DNA of 64,000 bases from an uncultured Alphaproteobacteria bacterium. GTDB taxonomy: Bacteria; Pseudomonadota; Alphaproteobacteria; SP197. A program made the translations under genes and the position numbers. The stretch is taken from contig OY282363.1 of assembly GCA_958295695.1 (NCBI GenBank), positions 62,001-126,000 on the forward strand. The letters run 5' to 3'. Under the pieces are notes generated by a model. It did no database searches. It saw only the letters and a program-made list of their open reading frames with translations, and was not told the DNA's origin. This document shows, piece by piece, positions 26,871 through 37,152 of the stretch; position 1 is the first letter of the stretch, and each line of letters begins with the position of its first letter.

Positions 26871-29800
26871 ATGAACATCCGCCTTCCCTTCGACGGAACG
26901 CTGTTCTCCGGCGACTTCCTGTCCGAAACCGTGACGGAGGATCCCGACTGGCGATCGCTCGACGCGGCGGCGCTCGACGACCTGGAAACGGACCTCCTGG
27001 CGGTCTTCGACCCCTTCCCGACCGGTGGAACGCCGAACGAAAGCCAGACCGAGGAGGATCTGATCTGGCCGGTCCTGGAGCGGCTCGGCTGGACGGCGAG
27101 CCTGCGCCAGCAGAACCTGAGCGCCGCCGGCCGGCGGGACGTGCCGGACGGCCTGCTGTTCGCGGACGCGGCGGCGAAGAGCCGGGCCAACGCCCTCCCC
27201 GAGGAATGGCGGCGCTACGGGCTCGGCCTCGCGGTCGTGGAGTCGAAGCGCTGGGGGCGTCCGCTCGATCGCCGTTCGGGACAGGCGGGCGAGGACCTGG
27301 CCCCCTCGACCCAGATGCTGCGCTACCTGCGGCGGGTCGACGACCTGACGACCGGCCAGCTGCGCTGGGGCGTCCTCACCAACGGCGCGAAGTGGCGGCT
27401 CTACTGGCAGGGCGCGCGGTCGGTCTCCGAGCAGTTCTTCGAGGCCGATCTTCCCGCGCTCCTCGATCTTCCCGGTCGCGACGACGGGTTGTTCGCTCTC
27501 GGCGAGGCCCAACGCCGCCACTGGCTCGGGCTGTTCGCGCTGGTCTTCCGGCGCGAGGCTTTCCTGCCGGGCGCCGCCGACGCGCGCACGTTCCACCAAC
27601 GCGCCATCGACGAGGGCCGGTACTACGAGGAGCGCGTCGCCGCCAACCTCTCCAATGTCGTCTTCGACCGGGTCTTCCCCGGGCTGGTCCGCGCCATCGC
27701 CGACGCCGCGCCCGACGCGCCCCTGCCGGAGGCGCGCGACGCGGCCCTGATCCTTCTCTACCGGCTGCTGTTCCTGCTCTACGCCGAGGACCGCGACCTG
27801 ACGCCGGTCCGCGACCCGCGCTACGACGACTATTCGCTGCGCGACAGGGTGCGCGGCGATGTCGGCCGCCGCATGGACGAGGGCGGCGCCTTCTCCGACA
27901 TGGCCGCCCGCTACTGGTCGGCCATCGACGATCTGTGCCGCGCCATCGATTCGGGCGACGCCGCCCTCGGTCTGCCGCCCTACGACGGCGGCCTGTTCGA
28001 CCGGGAGCGCGCGCCGCTCCTCGGGAGGATCCGGCTCGGCGACAGGGCGATGGCCGAGGTCATCGACGCGCTGTGCTTCGAACGGACGGACGAGGGCCGC
28101 CGCTACATCAACTACCGCGACCTCGGCGTCCAGCAGCTCGGCTCGATCTACGAACGGCTGCTCGAATACGAGCCCGTCCGCGACGGAGACGAAATCGCCA
28201 TCCGGCCCAACGTCTTCGCGCGCAAGGGCTCGGGCAGCTACTACACGCCCGACGATCTCGTGGGCCTGATCCTCGAGGAGGCGGTCGGTCCCCTGGCCGA
28301 CGCGCGCATGGACGCCTTTACGGCCAGGGCGAGCGAGCTCGACGCGAGTCCCATGCGGGAAGGGAACGGGATCGCGCGACTCGAGGCGCTCGACCCCGCC
28401 GAACGGTTGCTCGACCTGAAGGTCTGCGACCCGGCCATGGGATCGGGGCACTTCCTGGTCGCCCTCGTGGACTACCTCGCCGACCGGACGATCGCGGCCA
28501 TGGCGGAGGCGGCGAACGCCGCGGAAGGCTACGTCTCGCCGCTGGCCGACCGGATCGAGGACATCCGCGCCACCATCCTGGGCAACGCCCGGGAACGCGG
28601 CTGGGCGATCGATCCGGCGCGGCTCGACGACCGCCACATCGTCCGGCGCATGGTGCTGAAACGCTGCGTCTACGGGGTCGACAAGAACCCCATGGCGGTG
28701 GAGCTGGCCAAGGTCGCGCTGTGGCTCCACACCTTCACGGTGGGCGCGCCGCTCTCCTTCCTGGACCACCATCTGCGCCGCGGCGACAGCCTGTTCGGGG
28801 CCTGGGCGCGGACCGGCATGGACCGCGCCGCGGAATACGACGCGCCGCTCCTGCTGCACGCGCCGATGCGCGAGGCCGTCTCCGCGGCGGCCGGGATGCG
28901 GACGGTCGAGGAGCTCACCGACGCCGAGATCGCCGAGGCTCACCGGTCGGCCGGAGGCTTCGCCGAGGTGGAGGCGATGACGGCGCCGCTCGACCGGTTC
29001 CTGTCCCTGGTCCACGCCCTCGACTGGCTCGGCGTCCGCGACAACGGGGACAAGGCGGCGCTGCGCGCGTTCTTCGACGGCCAGTTCGGCGACCCCGTCG
29101 AGGTCGCCATGGGCGAGGCGGAGCCCGGCAACGGGCGGCCCGAGGCCGTCCGCTTCACGGAACTGCTGACGGAGGCCCGCGCGCTCGTCGCCGAAGAACG
29201 GTTCTTCAACTGGCAGCCGGCGTTCCCCGGCGTCTGGACGGATTGGGAGAGCGCCGAACGCAAGGGCGGCTTCGACGCCGTGGTCGGCAATCCGCCCTGG
29301 GACCGGATGAGGCTCGAACCGGTCGAGTGGTTCGCCCAGCGCAGGCCGGACATCGCCTTGGCGCGCCGCGCCGCCGACCGCAAGCGCATGGTCGCGGCGC
29401 TGGAACGGGACGGCGACCCGCTGGCGGAGGACTATGCGGCGGCGAACGAACGGGTGGCGATGGCGATCCGCATGGCGCGGGACTCGGGCGAGTATCCGCT
29501 GTTGTCCAACGGCGACATGAACCTCTATGCGCTGTTCGTCGAACGCGCGATGGCGCTGGTCAAGCCCGACGGCATGGTCGGGCTCCTCACGCCGTCGGGC
29601 GTCGCCTCGGACAAGACCGCGGCGCGCTTCTTCAGGGGCGTGTCGACCGAGGGGCGGCTGAAGGCGCTCTACGACTTCGAGAACCGGCGCACGCGCCACG
29701 GCGAGCCGCCCTTCTTTCCCGACGTGGACAGCCGCTTCAAGTTCTGCGTCTTCGTCGCCAGCCCCTCGCCCTTCGACGGCCCGGCCGAATGCGCCTTCTT

Positions 29801-30947
29801 CCTTCAGGGCGTGTCCGAGCTCGACGATCCCGAGCGCCGCTTTCCGCTGACGGCGGAGGATTTCGCCCGCGTCAACCCGAACACCGGCACCGCGCCCGTC
29901 TTTCGCACCCGCCGCGACGCGGAACTCACGACCGCGATCTACGGCCGCCTGCCGGTGCTGGTGGACCGCTCGTCCGGCAAGGAAACGAAGGCGTGGCCGG
30001 TGAGATACACGCGCATGTTCGACATGTCGCTCGACTCCCGCCTGTTCCGCACCCGAGAAGAACTGGAGAAAGGAGAAGGCGTTTGGCCCATCGGCGGCAA
30101 CCGCTTCGACAGCCCGGCGGGCCAGTGGCTGCCCTTGTATCAGGGCATGATGGTGCAGGCGTTCGACCACCGCGCCGCCAGCGTCGTCGTCAACCCGGAG
30201 AACCTGCACCGCCCCGCGCAACCCGAACCGGCCACGCTCCATCGGCGCCGGGACCCGGAGTGGCTGCCCGATCCGCAGTTCTGGGTGTTGCGGAGCGAGA
30301 CGTCGTTTCCAACAGCTCCCTACCTGCTCGGGTTCAAGGACGTGACCGCGCCGACGAACGTTCGATCCATGATCGCCGCCCTGATTCCGAGTTCCGGGGT
30401 GGGGAACACGCTTCCCGTCCTGGCGGCGGAGGACGGGGCGGCGCCCGACGCCGCGCTGCTTCTCGCCAACTTCAACGCCGTGCCGTACGACTACGTGGCG
30501 CGTCAGAAGATCCAGGGCCAACACCTCAACTGGTACATCGTCGAACAGCTCCCCGTAGTCCCGCCCGACCGCTACGAGGCCGTCCGCTTCGGGCCGAAGA
30601 CGGCGGGAGAGATCGTCCGCGAGGCGGTGCTGGAGCTGACCTACACGGCCCACGACATGGCGCCCTTCGCCCGCGACATGGGCCATGTGGACGCCGCCGG
30701 CGCCGTCCCGCCGCCCTTCGTGTGGGACGAGGACCGCCGCCTGCGGCTGCGCGCCAAGCTGGACGCGCTCTATTTCCACCTCTACGGCGTCGCCGGCCGC
30801 GACGACATCCGCCACGTCTGGTCCACCTTCCCCATCGTCGAGCGCGAGGAAACCGCCGCCCACGGCCGCTACCTCTCCCGCGACCTCTGCCTCGCCTGGA
30901 CGAACGCGCTGGCCGCCGGCGACCCGGACGCGGAGATCGTGTTGTGA
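26871..30947 (+). CDS. Single-polypeptide type II (IIG-like, Eco57I-type) restriction-modification enzyme
   Basis: The 1358-residue protein combines nuclease and methyltransferase. An N-terminal PD-(D/E)xK-like site is suggested by DVPDGLLF (about residue 92) and VVESKRW (about 123). A helical linker follows. The methyltransferase has the [13 protein letters not shown] entry segment, AdoMet motif [19 protein letters not shown] (about 521) and catalytic NPPWDRMRL (about 806). The last 400 residues include a probable target-recognition domain. The [10 protein letters not shown] context is typical of N6-adenine enzymes of this class. The start is taken at ATG 26871 (MNIRLPFDG); ATG 26826 in the same frame is the alternative. 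It lies 122 bp before two small genes of unknown function. It is the longest intact gene of the window's accessory DNA. Confidence 0.88.
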   Translation: MNIRLPFDGTLFSGDFLSETVTEDPDWRSLDAAALDDLETDLLAVFDPFPTGGTPNESQTEEDLIWPVLERLGWTASLRQQNLSAAGRRDVPDGLLFADAAAKSRANALPEEWRRYGLGLAVVESKRWGRPLDRRSGQAGEDLAPSTQMLRYLRRVDDLTTGQLRWGVLTNGAKWRLYWQGARSVSEQFFEADLPALLDLPGRDDGLFALGEAQRRHWLGLFALVFRREAFLPGAADARTFHQRAIDEGRYYEERVAANLSNVVFDRVFPGLVRAIADAAPDAPLPEARDAALILLYRLLFLLYAEDRDLTPVRDPRYDDYSLRDRVRGDVGRRMDEGGAFSDMAARYWSAIDDLCRAIDSGDAALGLPPYDGGLFDRERAPLLGRIRLGDRAMAEVIDALCFERTDEGRRYINYRDLGVQQLGSIYERLLEYEPVRDGDEIAIRPNVFARKGSGSYYTPDDLVGLILEEAVGPLADARMDAFTARASELDASPMREGNGIARLEALDPAERLLDLKVCDPAMGSGHFLVALVDYLADRTIAAMAEAANAAEGYVSPLADRIEDIRATILGNARERGWAIDPARLDDRHIVRRMVLKRCVYGVDKNPMAVELAKVALWLHTFTVGAPLSFLDHHLRRGDSLFGAWARTGMDRAAEYDAPLLLHAPMREAVSAAAGMRTVEELTDAEIAEAHRSAGGFAEVEAMTAPLDRFLSLVHALDWLGVRDNGDKAALRAFFDGQFGDPVEVAMGEAEPGNGRPEAVRFTELLTEARALVAEERFFNWQPAFPGVWTDWESAERKGGFDAVVGNPPWDRMRLEPVEWFAQRRPDIALARRAADRKRMVAALERDGDPLAEDYAAANERVAMAIRMARDSGEYPLLSNGDMNLYALFVERAMALVKPDGMVGLLTPSGVASDKTAARFFRGVSTEGRLKALYDFENRRTRHGEPPFFPDVDSRFKFCVFVASPSPFDGPAECAFFLQGVSELDDPERRFPLTAEDFARVNPNTGTAPVFRTRRDAELTTAIYGRLPVLVDRSSGKETKAWPVRYTRMFDMSLDSRLFRTREELEKGEGVWPIGGNRFDSPAGQWLPLYQGMMVQAFDHRAASVVVNPENLHRPAQPEPATLHRRRDPEWLPDPQFWVLRSETSFPTAPYLLGFKDVTAPTNVRSMIAALIPSSGVGNTLPVLAAEDGAAPDAALLLANFNAVPYDYVARQKIQGQHLNWYIVEQLPVVPPDRYEAVRFGPKTAGEIVREAVLELTYTAHDMAPFARDMGHVDAAGAVPPPFVWDEDRRLRLRAKLDALYFHLYGVAGRDDIRHVWSTFPIVEREETAAHGRYLSRDLCLAWTNALAAGDPDAEIVL

Positions 30948-31068
30948 GGATTTTCCCACGGGGGCTTGGCGATCGTGTCGGCCATTCCGGATACTACGCC
31001 GCCGCGTTCGGTCGCCCTCGCCGAAAGAATCGAGACAATGGGCGGCCCACGGGTGAGGATGGGATGCG

Positions 31069-31536
31069 ATGATCGATTCGCTTGTGTCGAATGACGATCT
31101 GGACGGCCATCGCACGGCCTTGAAGCGGGTGACGAACCCGGGAGCGCGCTGGCGGAAGAAACCCGGACGGCAGTCGCAGCGGAACTTCACCGTCGAGTCC
31201 GACGACGGTTCGGTCTATCTGCTCTATCTTCGGCAGAATCTGGACGACAAGAAGGATTTCTCCTGCGGTCTCTCATGGATACAAAGGAGCGGAAAGCCTC
31301 TCAGCCTCGTTCGCTACAACGGTTCGAGCCACATCCACGGCGGAATCCGCTATCGCCGCCATGTTCATCGCGCCTCGGCCGAGGCCCTTGCCGCGGGAAG
31401 GAAAATCGACAGCCATGCCGACGAGACGGACCGCTACGCGACACTGGAGGGCGCGCTGGCCTGTCCGATCGAGGACTGCGGCGTCCGGGGTCTGACCGCG
31501 CGCCACGACGAGAGGGATTTGTTCGATGGCCCTTGA
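31069..31536 (+). CDS. Hypothetical protein resembling DUF6978 family
   Basis: The 155-residue product has a mixed alpha/beta pattern: [55 protein letters not shown] and [19 protein letters not shown]. It resembles proteins of the DUF6978 type, which are often found beside DUF1828 genes, but this is recognition by pattern only. The function is unknown. It overlaps the next gene by 11 bp, so the two form a unit. Base composition is less GC-rich than the metabolic genes around, consistent with acquisition. A link to the upstream restriction-modification gene is inferred from position and orientation. Confidence 0.65.
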   Translation: MIDSLVSNDDLDGHRTALKRVTNPGARWRKKPGRQSQRNFTVESDDGSVYLLYLRQNLDDKKDFSCGLSWIQRSGKPLSLVRYNGSSHIHGGIRYRRHVHRASAEALAAGRKIDSHADETDRYATLEGALACPIEDCGVRGLTARHDERDLFDGP

Positions 31537-32308
31537 CCGGGAACGTCTGGAAGATCTCCTGTGCGAGCGTCTGTGCGCGAATGTCCGCGTTCACCGGCGC
31601 GACGACGACGTGCTCATGCTGGAGTCGCCCTTCGCCTTTCCAGACGGCGACCGCTATCCCGTCTATCTTTCCGAGACGGCGGCGGGAGGCGTGAAGCTGA
31701 GCGATCGCGGCCACACGCTGATGCACGTCGGCTACGAGCACGATGTGGATGCGTTCTACGACGGTGCGCGCGCCTCTCTCCGCGAACAGATCGTCCGCGA
31801 ATGCGGCATCGAGGAAGAAGAGGGCGTCTTTTCCATCGAAGTATCGCCGGAACGGGTCGCCGACGCCCTCTTCGGATTCGGCCAGGCGCTGACAAAAATC
31901 CACGACCTGACCTTTCTGAGTCGGGATCGCGTGGCTTCGACATTCTACGAGGATTTGAGATTCTTGCTGTTCACGATGGTAGACGAGGAGAGCGTCGATA
32001 CGGACTACATTCCAGCCGATGTTCCGAAGGGGGACAACTATCCGGTCGATTACCGCTTGCGGGGTCGGGACGGCGGGCCGGTGTTCCTCTACGGCGTTCC
32101 GAGCCGCGACAAGGCGCGGTTGACGACCATCATGCTGTCCCACTTCCTGCTTCACGGCCTCGCGTTCGAATCCGTGATCGTGTTCGCCGACCAGCAGGAG
32201 ATTCCCCGGCTCGATGTCGCCCGTCTCACCAATGTCGCCGGGACGGCGGTGGCCTCGCTCGACGCGGCAACCGATCTTCGCCGCAAGCTCGACCGGCTGG
32301 CGGCGTGA
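31526..32308 (+). CDS. DUF1828 / DUF1829 domain protein
   Basis: The 260-residue protein appears to carry both domains. An N-terminal DUF1828-like part ([37 protein letters not shown]) covers about residues 1-110. A C-terminal DUF1829-like part (PVDYRLRGRDGGPVFLYGV, SHFLLHGLAFESVIVFADQ) covers about 150-245. These domains occur in prophages and accessory regions and have no established biochemistry. The DGDRYPVYLSE and LSDRGHTLMHVG segments suggest a compact beta-rich nucleic-acid-type fold, but that is speculation. It is coupled to the upstream gene by an 11-bp overlap. Together with the IIG-like enzyme it makes a candidate three-gene defence or toxin-antitoxin locus. Confidence 0.75.
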   Translation: MALDRERLEDLLCERLCANVRVHRRDDDVLMLESPFAFPDGDRYPVYLSETAAGGVKLSDRGHTLMHVGYEHDVDAFYDGARASLREQIVRECGIEEEEGVFSIEVSPERVADALFGFGQALTKIHDLTFLSRDRVASTFYEDLRFLLFTMVDEESVDTDYIPADVPKGDNYPVDYRLRGRDGGPVFLYGVPSRDKARLTTIMLSHFLLHGLAFESVIVFADQQEIPRLDVARLTNVAGTAVASLDAATDLRRKLDRLAA

Positions 32309-32344
32309 CCCGGCCTGGTTTGTCGCCTTGCGATGCCGCGCCGG

Positions 32345-33106
32345 TCAGCTCCGGCCGGAGGTGGAGCCGCCGTCGAGGGGCAGGGCGGCGCCCGTCACGA
32401 AGGCCGCGTCGTCGCTCGCGAGGTAGGCGATGGCCCTGGCGACCTCGGCCGGGAGCGCGATGCGCTTGAGCGGGGCGTAGTCGGCCAGCGCCCGCTCGCG
32501 GGCCGCGGGGTCGTCCGCCTTGTCGATGCCGTCGCGGCGCACCATGTCGGTGTCGACGTAGCCGGGGCAGACGCAGTTGACGCGGACGCCGGGCGCGAGC
32601 TCCAGGGCGAGCGCGCGGGTCAGGTTCACGACGCCGCCCTTGGACGCGCAGTAGGCCGAAAGCCCGGTCTCGCCCATCAGGCCGGCGTCCGAGGCGATGT
32701 TGACGATGGCGCCCCCGGCGGCCCGCAGGTGCGGCAGCGCCGCCTGGCAGCAGAAGAACGTGCCCTTGAGGTTGATGTCGACGGTGGCGTCCCACAGCGC
32801 CTCGTCCGTCTCCGCGAAGGCCGCGGCGACGCCGACGCCGGCCGAGTTCACGAGGATGTCGAGCCCTCCCAGGGCCTCCGCCGCGGCCCGGACCGCCGCC
32901 CGGCAGCCCGCCGCCGTCGAGACGTCGCCGGGCGCGGCGTGGAACCGTTCGCCGCCGCCCAGGCGCGCGACGCCGTCGCGGGTCGAGTCCGCCGTCCTGC
33001 CGTTGACCGCCACCCGCGCGCCTCTCGCCGCGAACTCCCCGGCCGTCGCGCGGCCGATGCCCCTCGACGAGCCGGTCACCAGAACCCGCTTGTCCGTGAA
33101 ATCCAT
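32345..33106 (-). CDS. Short-chain dehydrogenase/reductase (SDR)
   Basis: The 253-residue enzyme is a classical SDR. The cofactor motif GSSRGIGRA lies near residue 13, NSAG near 89, the catalytic Ser in IVNIASDAG, and Tyr/Lys in AYCASKGG near 152-156. The C-terminal PGYVDTDMV segment and GAALPLDGGS end are typical. It likely oxidises or reduces an alcohol/ketone with NAD(P). Substrate is not predictable. ATG 33106 gives the normal length. It stands between the DUF1828/1829 gene (convergent) and glpK. Confidence 0.9.
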   Translation of the reverse strand: MDFTDKRVLVTGSSRGIGRATAGEFAARGARVAVNGRTADSTRDGVARLGGGERFHAAPGDVSTAAGCRAAVRAAAEALGGLDILVNSAGVGVAAAFAETDEALWDATVDINLKGTFFCCQAALPHLRAAGGAIVNIASDAGLMGETGLSAYCASKGGVVNLTRALALELAPGVRVNCVCPGYVDTDMVRRDGIDKADDPAARERALADYAPLKRIALPAEVARAIAYLASDDAAFVTGAALPLDGGSTSGRS

Positions 33107-33191
33107 GGCCGCCTCCCCCATCCGTCCGGCAGTCTACCGCGATTCTCCCCGGCGCGCGCCGGGGACCGGCCCCTCGCCCTTCGACACGCCG

Positions 33192-33228
33192 CCTCGTCCC
33201 GAGGCGGTCCGAGGGACCGCATCGAGGG
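33192..33228. repeat. Dispersed palindromic intergenic repeat, copy 2
   Basis: The sequence CCTCGTCCCGAGGCGGTCCG, followed by AGGGACCGCATCGAGGG, is another copy of the element at 11531. It lies in the gap between the SDR and glycerol kinase genes. Confidence 0.6.
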
Positions 33229-33235
33229 ACCCGCT

Positions 33236-34729
33236 CTATCGCTCCGCCGTCAGGGTCCGCCTCACGGCGTCGCGCCAGCCTTCGTGGCGGGCGTCGGCGT
33301 CCGCCCGGGCGATCCGGGGGGTGAAGCGGCGGTCGAGCGCCCAGTCCCCGGCGAAGCCGTCCATGCCGGGCCAGACGCCGGCCTTCCGGCCCGCCAGCCA
33401 GGCCGCGCCGAGCGCGGTGGTCTCGGTCATCGCCGGGCGGTCGACGGCCGCGCCGGTGATGTCGGCGAGGAACTGCATGGTCCAGTCGCTCGCGGCCATG
33501 CCGCCGTCGACGCGCGGCGCGGCGTCGGCGTCCGAGGCCCGCCAGTCGGCGCGCATGGCCTCCCACAGGTCGCGGGTCTGGTAGCCCACGCTTTCGAGCG
33601 CGGCCCGCGCCAGCTCCCTCGGCCCGGTGTCGCGGGTCAGCCCGTGGAGCGCGCCGCGCGCCTCGGCGTCCCACCACGGCGCGCCGAGGCCCGTGAAGGC
33701 GGGCACGAGGTAGACCCGCTGTCCGGGGTCCGCGGCCTCGGCCAGCGGCCCGGTCTCGGCGGCCTCGGCGATCAGGCCCAGGCCGTCGCGCAGCCACTGC
33801 ACGGCCGCGCCCGCGGTGAAGATCGCGCCCTCCAGGGCGTAGACGGTCTCGCCGTCGAGGCGCCAGGCGATCGTGGTGAGCAGGCGGTTGCCGGAGGACA
33901 CGGGCCGGCCGCCGGTGTTGAGGAGGGCGAAGCAGCCGGTGCCGTAGGTCGCCTTCATCATGCCGGGCCGGAAGCAGGCCTGGCCGATGGCCGCCGCCTG
34001 CTGGTCGCCGGCGACGCCGAGAATGGGCGCGGCCGCGCCCAGGATTTCGGGCCGCGCCACCCCGAAGTCGGCGCTGCTGTCGCGGACCTCGGGCAGCATG
34101 GCCATGGGCGCGCCGAAGAGGCGGCAGAGGTCCTCGTCCCAGCGGTTCTCGCGGATGTCGTAGAGCAGGGTGCGGCTGGCGTTGGTCGCGTCGGTGGCGA
34201 AGACGCTCCCGCCGGTGAGCCGCCAGACCAGGTAGCTGTCGACCGTGCCGAAGCACAGTTCGCCGGCCTCGGCCCTGGCGCGGGCGCCCTCGACGCGGTC
34301 GAGCAGCCAGGCGATCTTGGTCGCGGAGAAGTAGGGGTCGATCGGCAGGCCCGTGCGTTCGGTCGCCATGGCCTCGTGCCCGCCGTCCCGGAGCGCGCGG
34401 CAGGCCGCCGCGGTGCGCCGGTCCTGCCAGACGATCGCGTTGTGGATCGGCCGGCCCGTGGCGCGCTCCCACACCAGGGTCGTCTCGCGCTGGTTGGCGA
34501 CGCCGACGGCGGCCAGACGGGACGCCTCGACGCCCGCCCCGGCCAGCGCGTCGCGGCAGGCCGCCACCGTGGCGCGCCAGATCTCCTCGGGGTCGTGCTC
34601 CACCCATCCGGACCGGGGCAGGAGCGGAGCGATCTCCCGCGAGGCCATCGCCGCGACGCGGCGGTCGGCGCCGAACACGAGCGCCCGGCTGGAGGTGGTG
34701 CCCTGGTCGATCGCGAGTATGGAGCTCAT
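33236..34729 (-). CDS. glpK: Glycerol kinase
   Basis: The 497-residue FGGY-family kinase phosphorylates glycerol to glycerol 3-phosphate in the cytosol. Signatures include the N-terminal [16 protein letters not shown] phosphate-binding loop, [45 protein letters not shown] and the second ATPase motif [18 protein letters not shown]. The substrate-binding [11 protein letters not shown] is present. Length and motif order are normal. No glpD or glpF is adjacent, so it is not in a complete glycerol operon here. The ATG overlaps the stop of a small ORF upstream (ATGA), described in the next entry. Confidence 0.95.
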   Translation of the reverse strand: MSSILAIDQGTTSSRALVFGADRRVAAMASREIAPLLPRSGWVEHDPEEIWRATVAACRDALAGAGVEASRLAAVGVANQRETTLVWERATGRPIHNAIVWQDRRTAAACRALRDGGHEAMATERTGLPIDPYFSATKIAWLLDRVEGARARAEAGELCFGTVDSYLVWRLTGGSVFATDATNASRTLLYDIRENRWDEDLCRLFGAPMAMLPEVRDSSADFGVARPEILGAAAPILGVAGDQQAAAIGQACFRPGMMKATYGTGCFALLNTGGRPVSSGNRLLTTIAWRLDGETVYALEGAIFTAGAAVQWLRDGLGLIAEAAETGPLAEAADPGQRVYLVPAFTGLGAPWWDAEARGALHGLTRDTGPRELARAALESVGYQTRDLWEAMRADWRASDADAAPRVDGGMAASDWTMQFLADITGAAVDRPAMTETTALGAAWLAGRKAGVWPGMDGFAGDWALDRRFTPRIARADADARHEGWRDAVRRTLTAER

Positions 34730-35104
34730 CGCCCGCGCGCTCCCCGTTGCGCGGCCCCGGCCGGGCCCGGGCGGCCGGACGGCGGACCGCGGGGACGCGG
34801 CGTGGATGACGGGCCCCGGGGCCCGCGGGAGGAGGAAGGGCGGGGACGCGGCGTGGATCTCGCCCGCGCCGCCGCCACGCTCTCGAGGCGGGAGGGCGCG
34901 TGGCCGAGGGGCTGCGACAGGAACGACATCCGCATGTTCACCATGTAGACGACGTCGAACCGCGGCGCGAATCGGCGGGGTCGACGCCCGGCGGGCCGAG
35001 CGGCGCCGGGATCGTCGCCGTCGCGGGCGGGATGCCGCAAAGGTCGAGGTCCGCGGCCTCCGCGGGCGTGGCGCCGCCCGCGAAGATCGCGCCCGGCGCC
35101 GGGG
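34730..35104 (-). other. Gap between PPK2-type and glpK genes with two short coupled ORFs of doubtful status
   Basis: Two short minus-strand ORFs fill this 375-bp gap. The first starts GTG 35108 overlapping the PPK2-type stop and ends at 34938. It encodes about 56 residues including [20 protein letters not shown] and [20 protein letters not shown]. The second runs ATG 34944 to 34726, begins [20 protein letters not shown] and becomes Pro/Arg/Ser-rich. Its stop overlaps the glpK ATG. A direct repeat CGGGGACGCGGCGTGGAT occurs twice (about 34789 and 34842). The chain of stop/start overlaps is notable, but neither ORF is recognised and the composition is partly low in complexity. They may be one frameshifted gene. 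Confidence 0.3.
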
Positions 35105-36586
35105 TCACGCCTTCAGAGCGGCCTCCAGGCGCCCGCACAGCGTCTCCAGCACGGCGACGCGGGCGTGGCGCTTGTCGTTGGCGGCGACGAGCGTCCACGG
35201 CGCGACGCCGCCGCCGGTCCGTTCCACCATGTCGCCGATGGCGCGGGCGTAGTCGTCCCACTTCTCGCGGTTGCGCAGATCCTCGTCGGTCAGCTTGTAG
35301 CGCTTGTGGCCGGTCTTCTTGCGCGCCTCGAAACGCCGCTCCTGCTCGTCCCGGTCGATCGAAAGCCAGAACTTGGCGACGACGACGCCGCGATCGGCGA
35401 GACTCTCCTCGAAGTCGTTGATCTCGCCGTAGGCGCGCATCCAGTCCGCCTCGGCGGCGAAACCCTCGACGCGCTCGACCAGCACCCGTCCGTACCAGGA
35501 ACGGTCGAAGATCGTCGTGTGCCCCAGGCGCGGCACGCGCCTCCAGAAACGCCACAGGTAGGGATGCAGGCGCTCTTCCTCGGTGGGCGCGGCGATGCGG
35601 ACGACACGGCAGTAGCGGGTGTCGAGCGCGGCGGTCGCGCGGCGGATGGCGCCGCCCTTGCCCGCCGCGTCGTGGCCTTCGAAGACGGCGACCAGGGCGC
35701 GCTCGCGGAAACGCCCGTCGCGCGAGAGCAGGTTCAACCGGCCCTGGAGCTCGACCAGGCGTCTCCCGTAGTCCGCCTTGGGGATCGACGCCGAGAGATC
35801 GACGCTCCCGAGCGCGTCGCGGCCGGCGGCGCCGGGCGGCGCCGCCGCCGGGGCCGACCCGGAGCCGCGCGGTCCTCCCTCGAGCCGGTCGTCGAGGGCG
35901 GCCAGCAGCCCGCGGCCCACTGTGATGTTGCGATAGGCCTCGTCGGCGCCCTCGACCACGATCCAGGGCGCGTGGCCGCGGTCGGTCCGGCGCAGCATGA
36001 ATTCGGACGTCGCGTGGAACGAGTCGTACATCCCGAACCGCTCCCAGTCGGTGTCGGCGACGCGCCAGCGGGTCGTCCTGTCGCGCTCCAGGGCCTTCAG
36101 GCGGCGCTTCTGTCCCGCCTTCGACAGGTGGAGCCAGAACTTCAGGATGAGCGCGCCTTCCGCCGCGAGCATGGCCTCGAAACGGACGATCCGGTCGAGG
36201 ACGCGCTCCAGGTCGCCTTGGCCGCTCCTGCCGTAGACCCGGTCGAGCAACGGCCGCGAGTACCAGGACCCGAAGAAGATCCCGATCTTCCCGCGCGGCG
36301 GCAGGACGCGCCAGAAGCGCCACATGTCCGGGCGTTCGCGCTCTTCGTCGCTGGTTTCGCCCATGCCGTTGGTCTCGATCAGGCGCGGGTCCATCCAGGC
36401 GTTGAGCGTGTTGATCGTGGGCCCCTTGCCCGCGCAGTCGACGCCGCCGACCAGGATGACGACGGGGAACGCCTTCGATTCGGCCAGCCGGAACTGCGCC
36501 TTCAGCAGGGCCTCGCGGAGTCCGGGCTGCTCGGCCTTGTAGCGGGCCTTGGACATCCTGTGTCCCAACTCCGCCGATTCGAACAT
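35105..36586 (-). CDS. pap: Two-domain PPK2-family polyphosphate:AMP phosphotransferase
   Basis: The 493-residue protein contains two PPK2 domains in tandem. The first has the Walker A variant GGVDCAGKGPTINTLN near residue 45 and the second FEGHDAAGKGGAIRRA near 290. Both have the lid motif (FWRVLPPRGKIGIFFGSWYS in the first, RFWRRVPRLGHTTIFDRSWY in the second). Two-domain PPK2 enzymes use polyphosphate to phosphorylate AMP to ADP, with the second domain carrying activity. The first domain's GKGP and GSWYS changes from GKGG and RSWY are consistent with a non-catalytic role. ATG 36586 places the first domain correctly. A Pro/Ala-rich linker joins the domains. Confidence 0.9.
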   Translation of the reverse strand: MFESAELGHRMSKARYKAEQPGLREALLKAQFRLAESKAFPVVILVGGVDCAGKGPTINTLNAWMDPRLIETNGMGETSDEERERPDMWRFWRVLPPRGKIGIFFGSWYSRPLLDRVYGRSGQGDLERVLDRIVRFEAMLAAEGALILKFWLHLSKAGQKRRLKALERDRTTRWRVADTDWERFGMYDSFHATSEFMLRRTDRGHAPWIVVEGADEAYRNITVGRGLLAALDDRLEGGPRGSGSAPAAAPPGAAGRDALGSVDLSASIPKADYGRRLVELQGRLNLLSRDGRFRERALVAVFEGHDAAGKGGAIRRATAALDTRYCRVVRIAAPTEEERLHPYLWRFWRRVPRLGHTTIFDRSWYGRVLVERVEGFAAEADWMRAYGEINDFEESLADRGVVVAKFWLSIDRDEQERRFEARKKTGHKRYKLTDEDLRNREKWDDYARAIGDMVERTGGGVAPWTLVAANDKRHARVAVLETLCGRLEAALKA

Positions 36587-36885
36587 CGCCCCCCCTTCCG
36601 GCCGCCGTCCGAAACGGCGATCCCGGCGCGGGCAGTTTGGTCCCGGCCCGCGTCTTGTCAAATTGACCGTCTCCGGGCGCCACGGCATCCTCGGTCCACG
36701 ATCGACGGCGTCCCGCTCGATCTGTCCGGCGCGATCCGCGAAGGCGACCGCGCCGCGCCGGGACCGGCGAGGACGGGAACATGCCGTCCCGCCGTCGATC
36801 CGCGGTCGTCGACGATCCGGCGGCGGCCGGCCGGCTTCCGGAGCGGCGGGCCTCCCGAGCCGCGCCGAAGGGAGGAGAGGTTGCG

Positions 36886-37125
36886 ATGTTCTGGGTCTAC
36901 ATGGTCATCCTGTTCGCCGGATTGCTCACCGTCGCCGTCGGCCTCATCATGGCGATGGGCCTGCTGAGCCTGGGCCAGGCCTTCGGCGCCTTCCACTCCG
37001 ACGAGATCCGCGAGCACACCGACACCAAGCAGCCCAACGTGCTCCGCAAGGTCGCCCGGGTCCTGGCCGTGGGCCTGGGCCTCAGCGCCGTCGGCTTCCT
37101 GCTCATGATCCTCGCCGGGGCGTGA
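36886..37125 (+). CDS. Small hypothetical inner-membrane protein
   Basis: The 79-residue product has two transmembrane segments (VYMVILFAGLLTVAVGLIMA near the N-terminus and VLAVGLGLSAVGFLLMILAG at the C-terminus). A polar loop between them contains FHSDEIREHTDTKQPNVLRK. ATG 36886 follows a good GGAGGAGAGG ribosome binding site. The composition is clearly protein-like, but no family is recognised. Flanking genes are on the opposite strand, so it is monocistronic. Confidence 0.7.
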   Translation: MFWVYMVILFAGLLTVAVGLIMAMGLLSLGQAFGAFHSDEIREHTDTKQPNVLRKVARVLAVGLGLSAVGFLLMILAGA

Positions 37126-37152
37126 GGCGCGCCGGGGACCGGCCCCGGGCCG

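Noticed and set aside
26784-31190. A 1468-codon open frame opposite the R-M gene.
   Set aside because: It is a mirror of a GC3-rich gene. The translation is low in complexity, and the sense strand has clear methyltransferase motifs.
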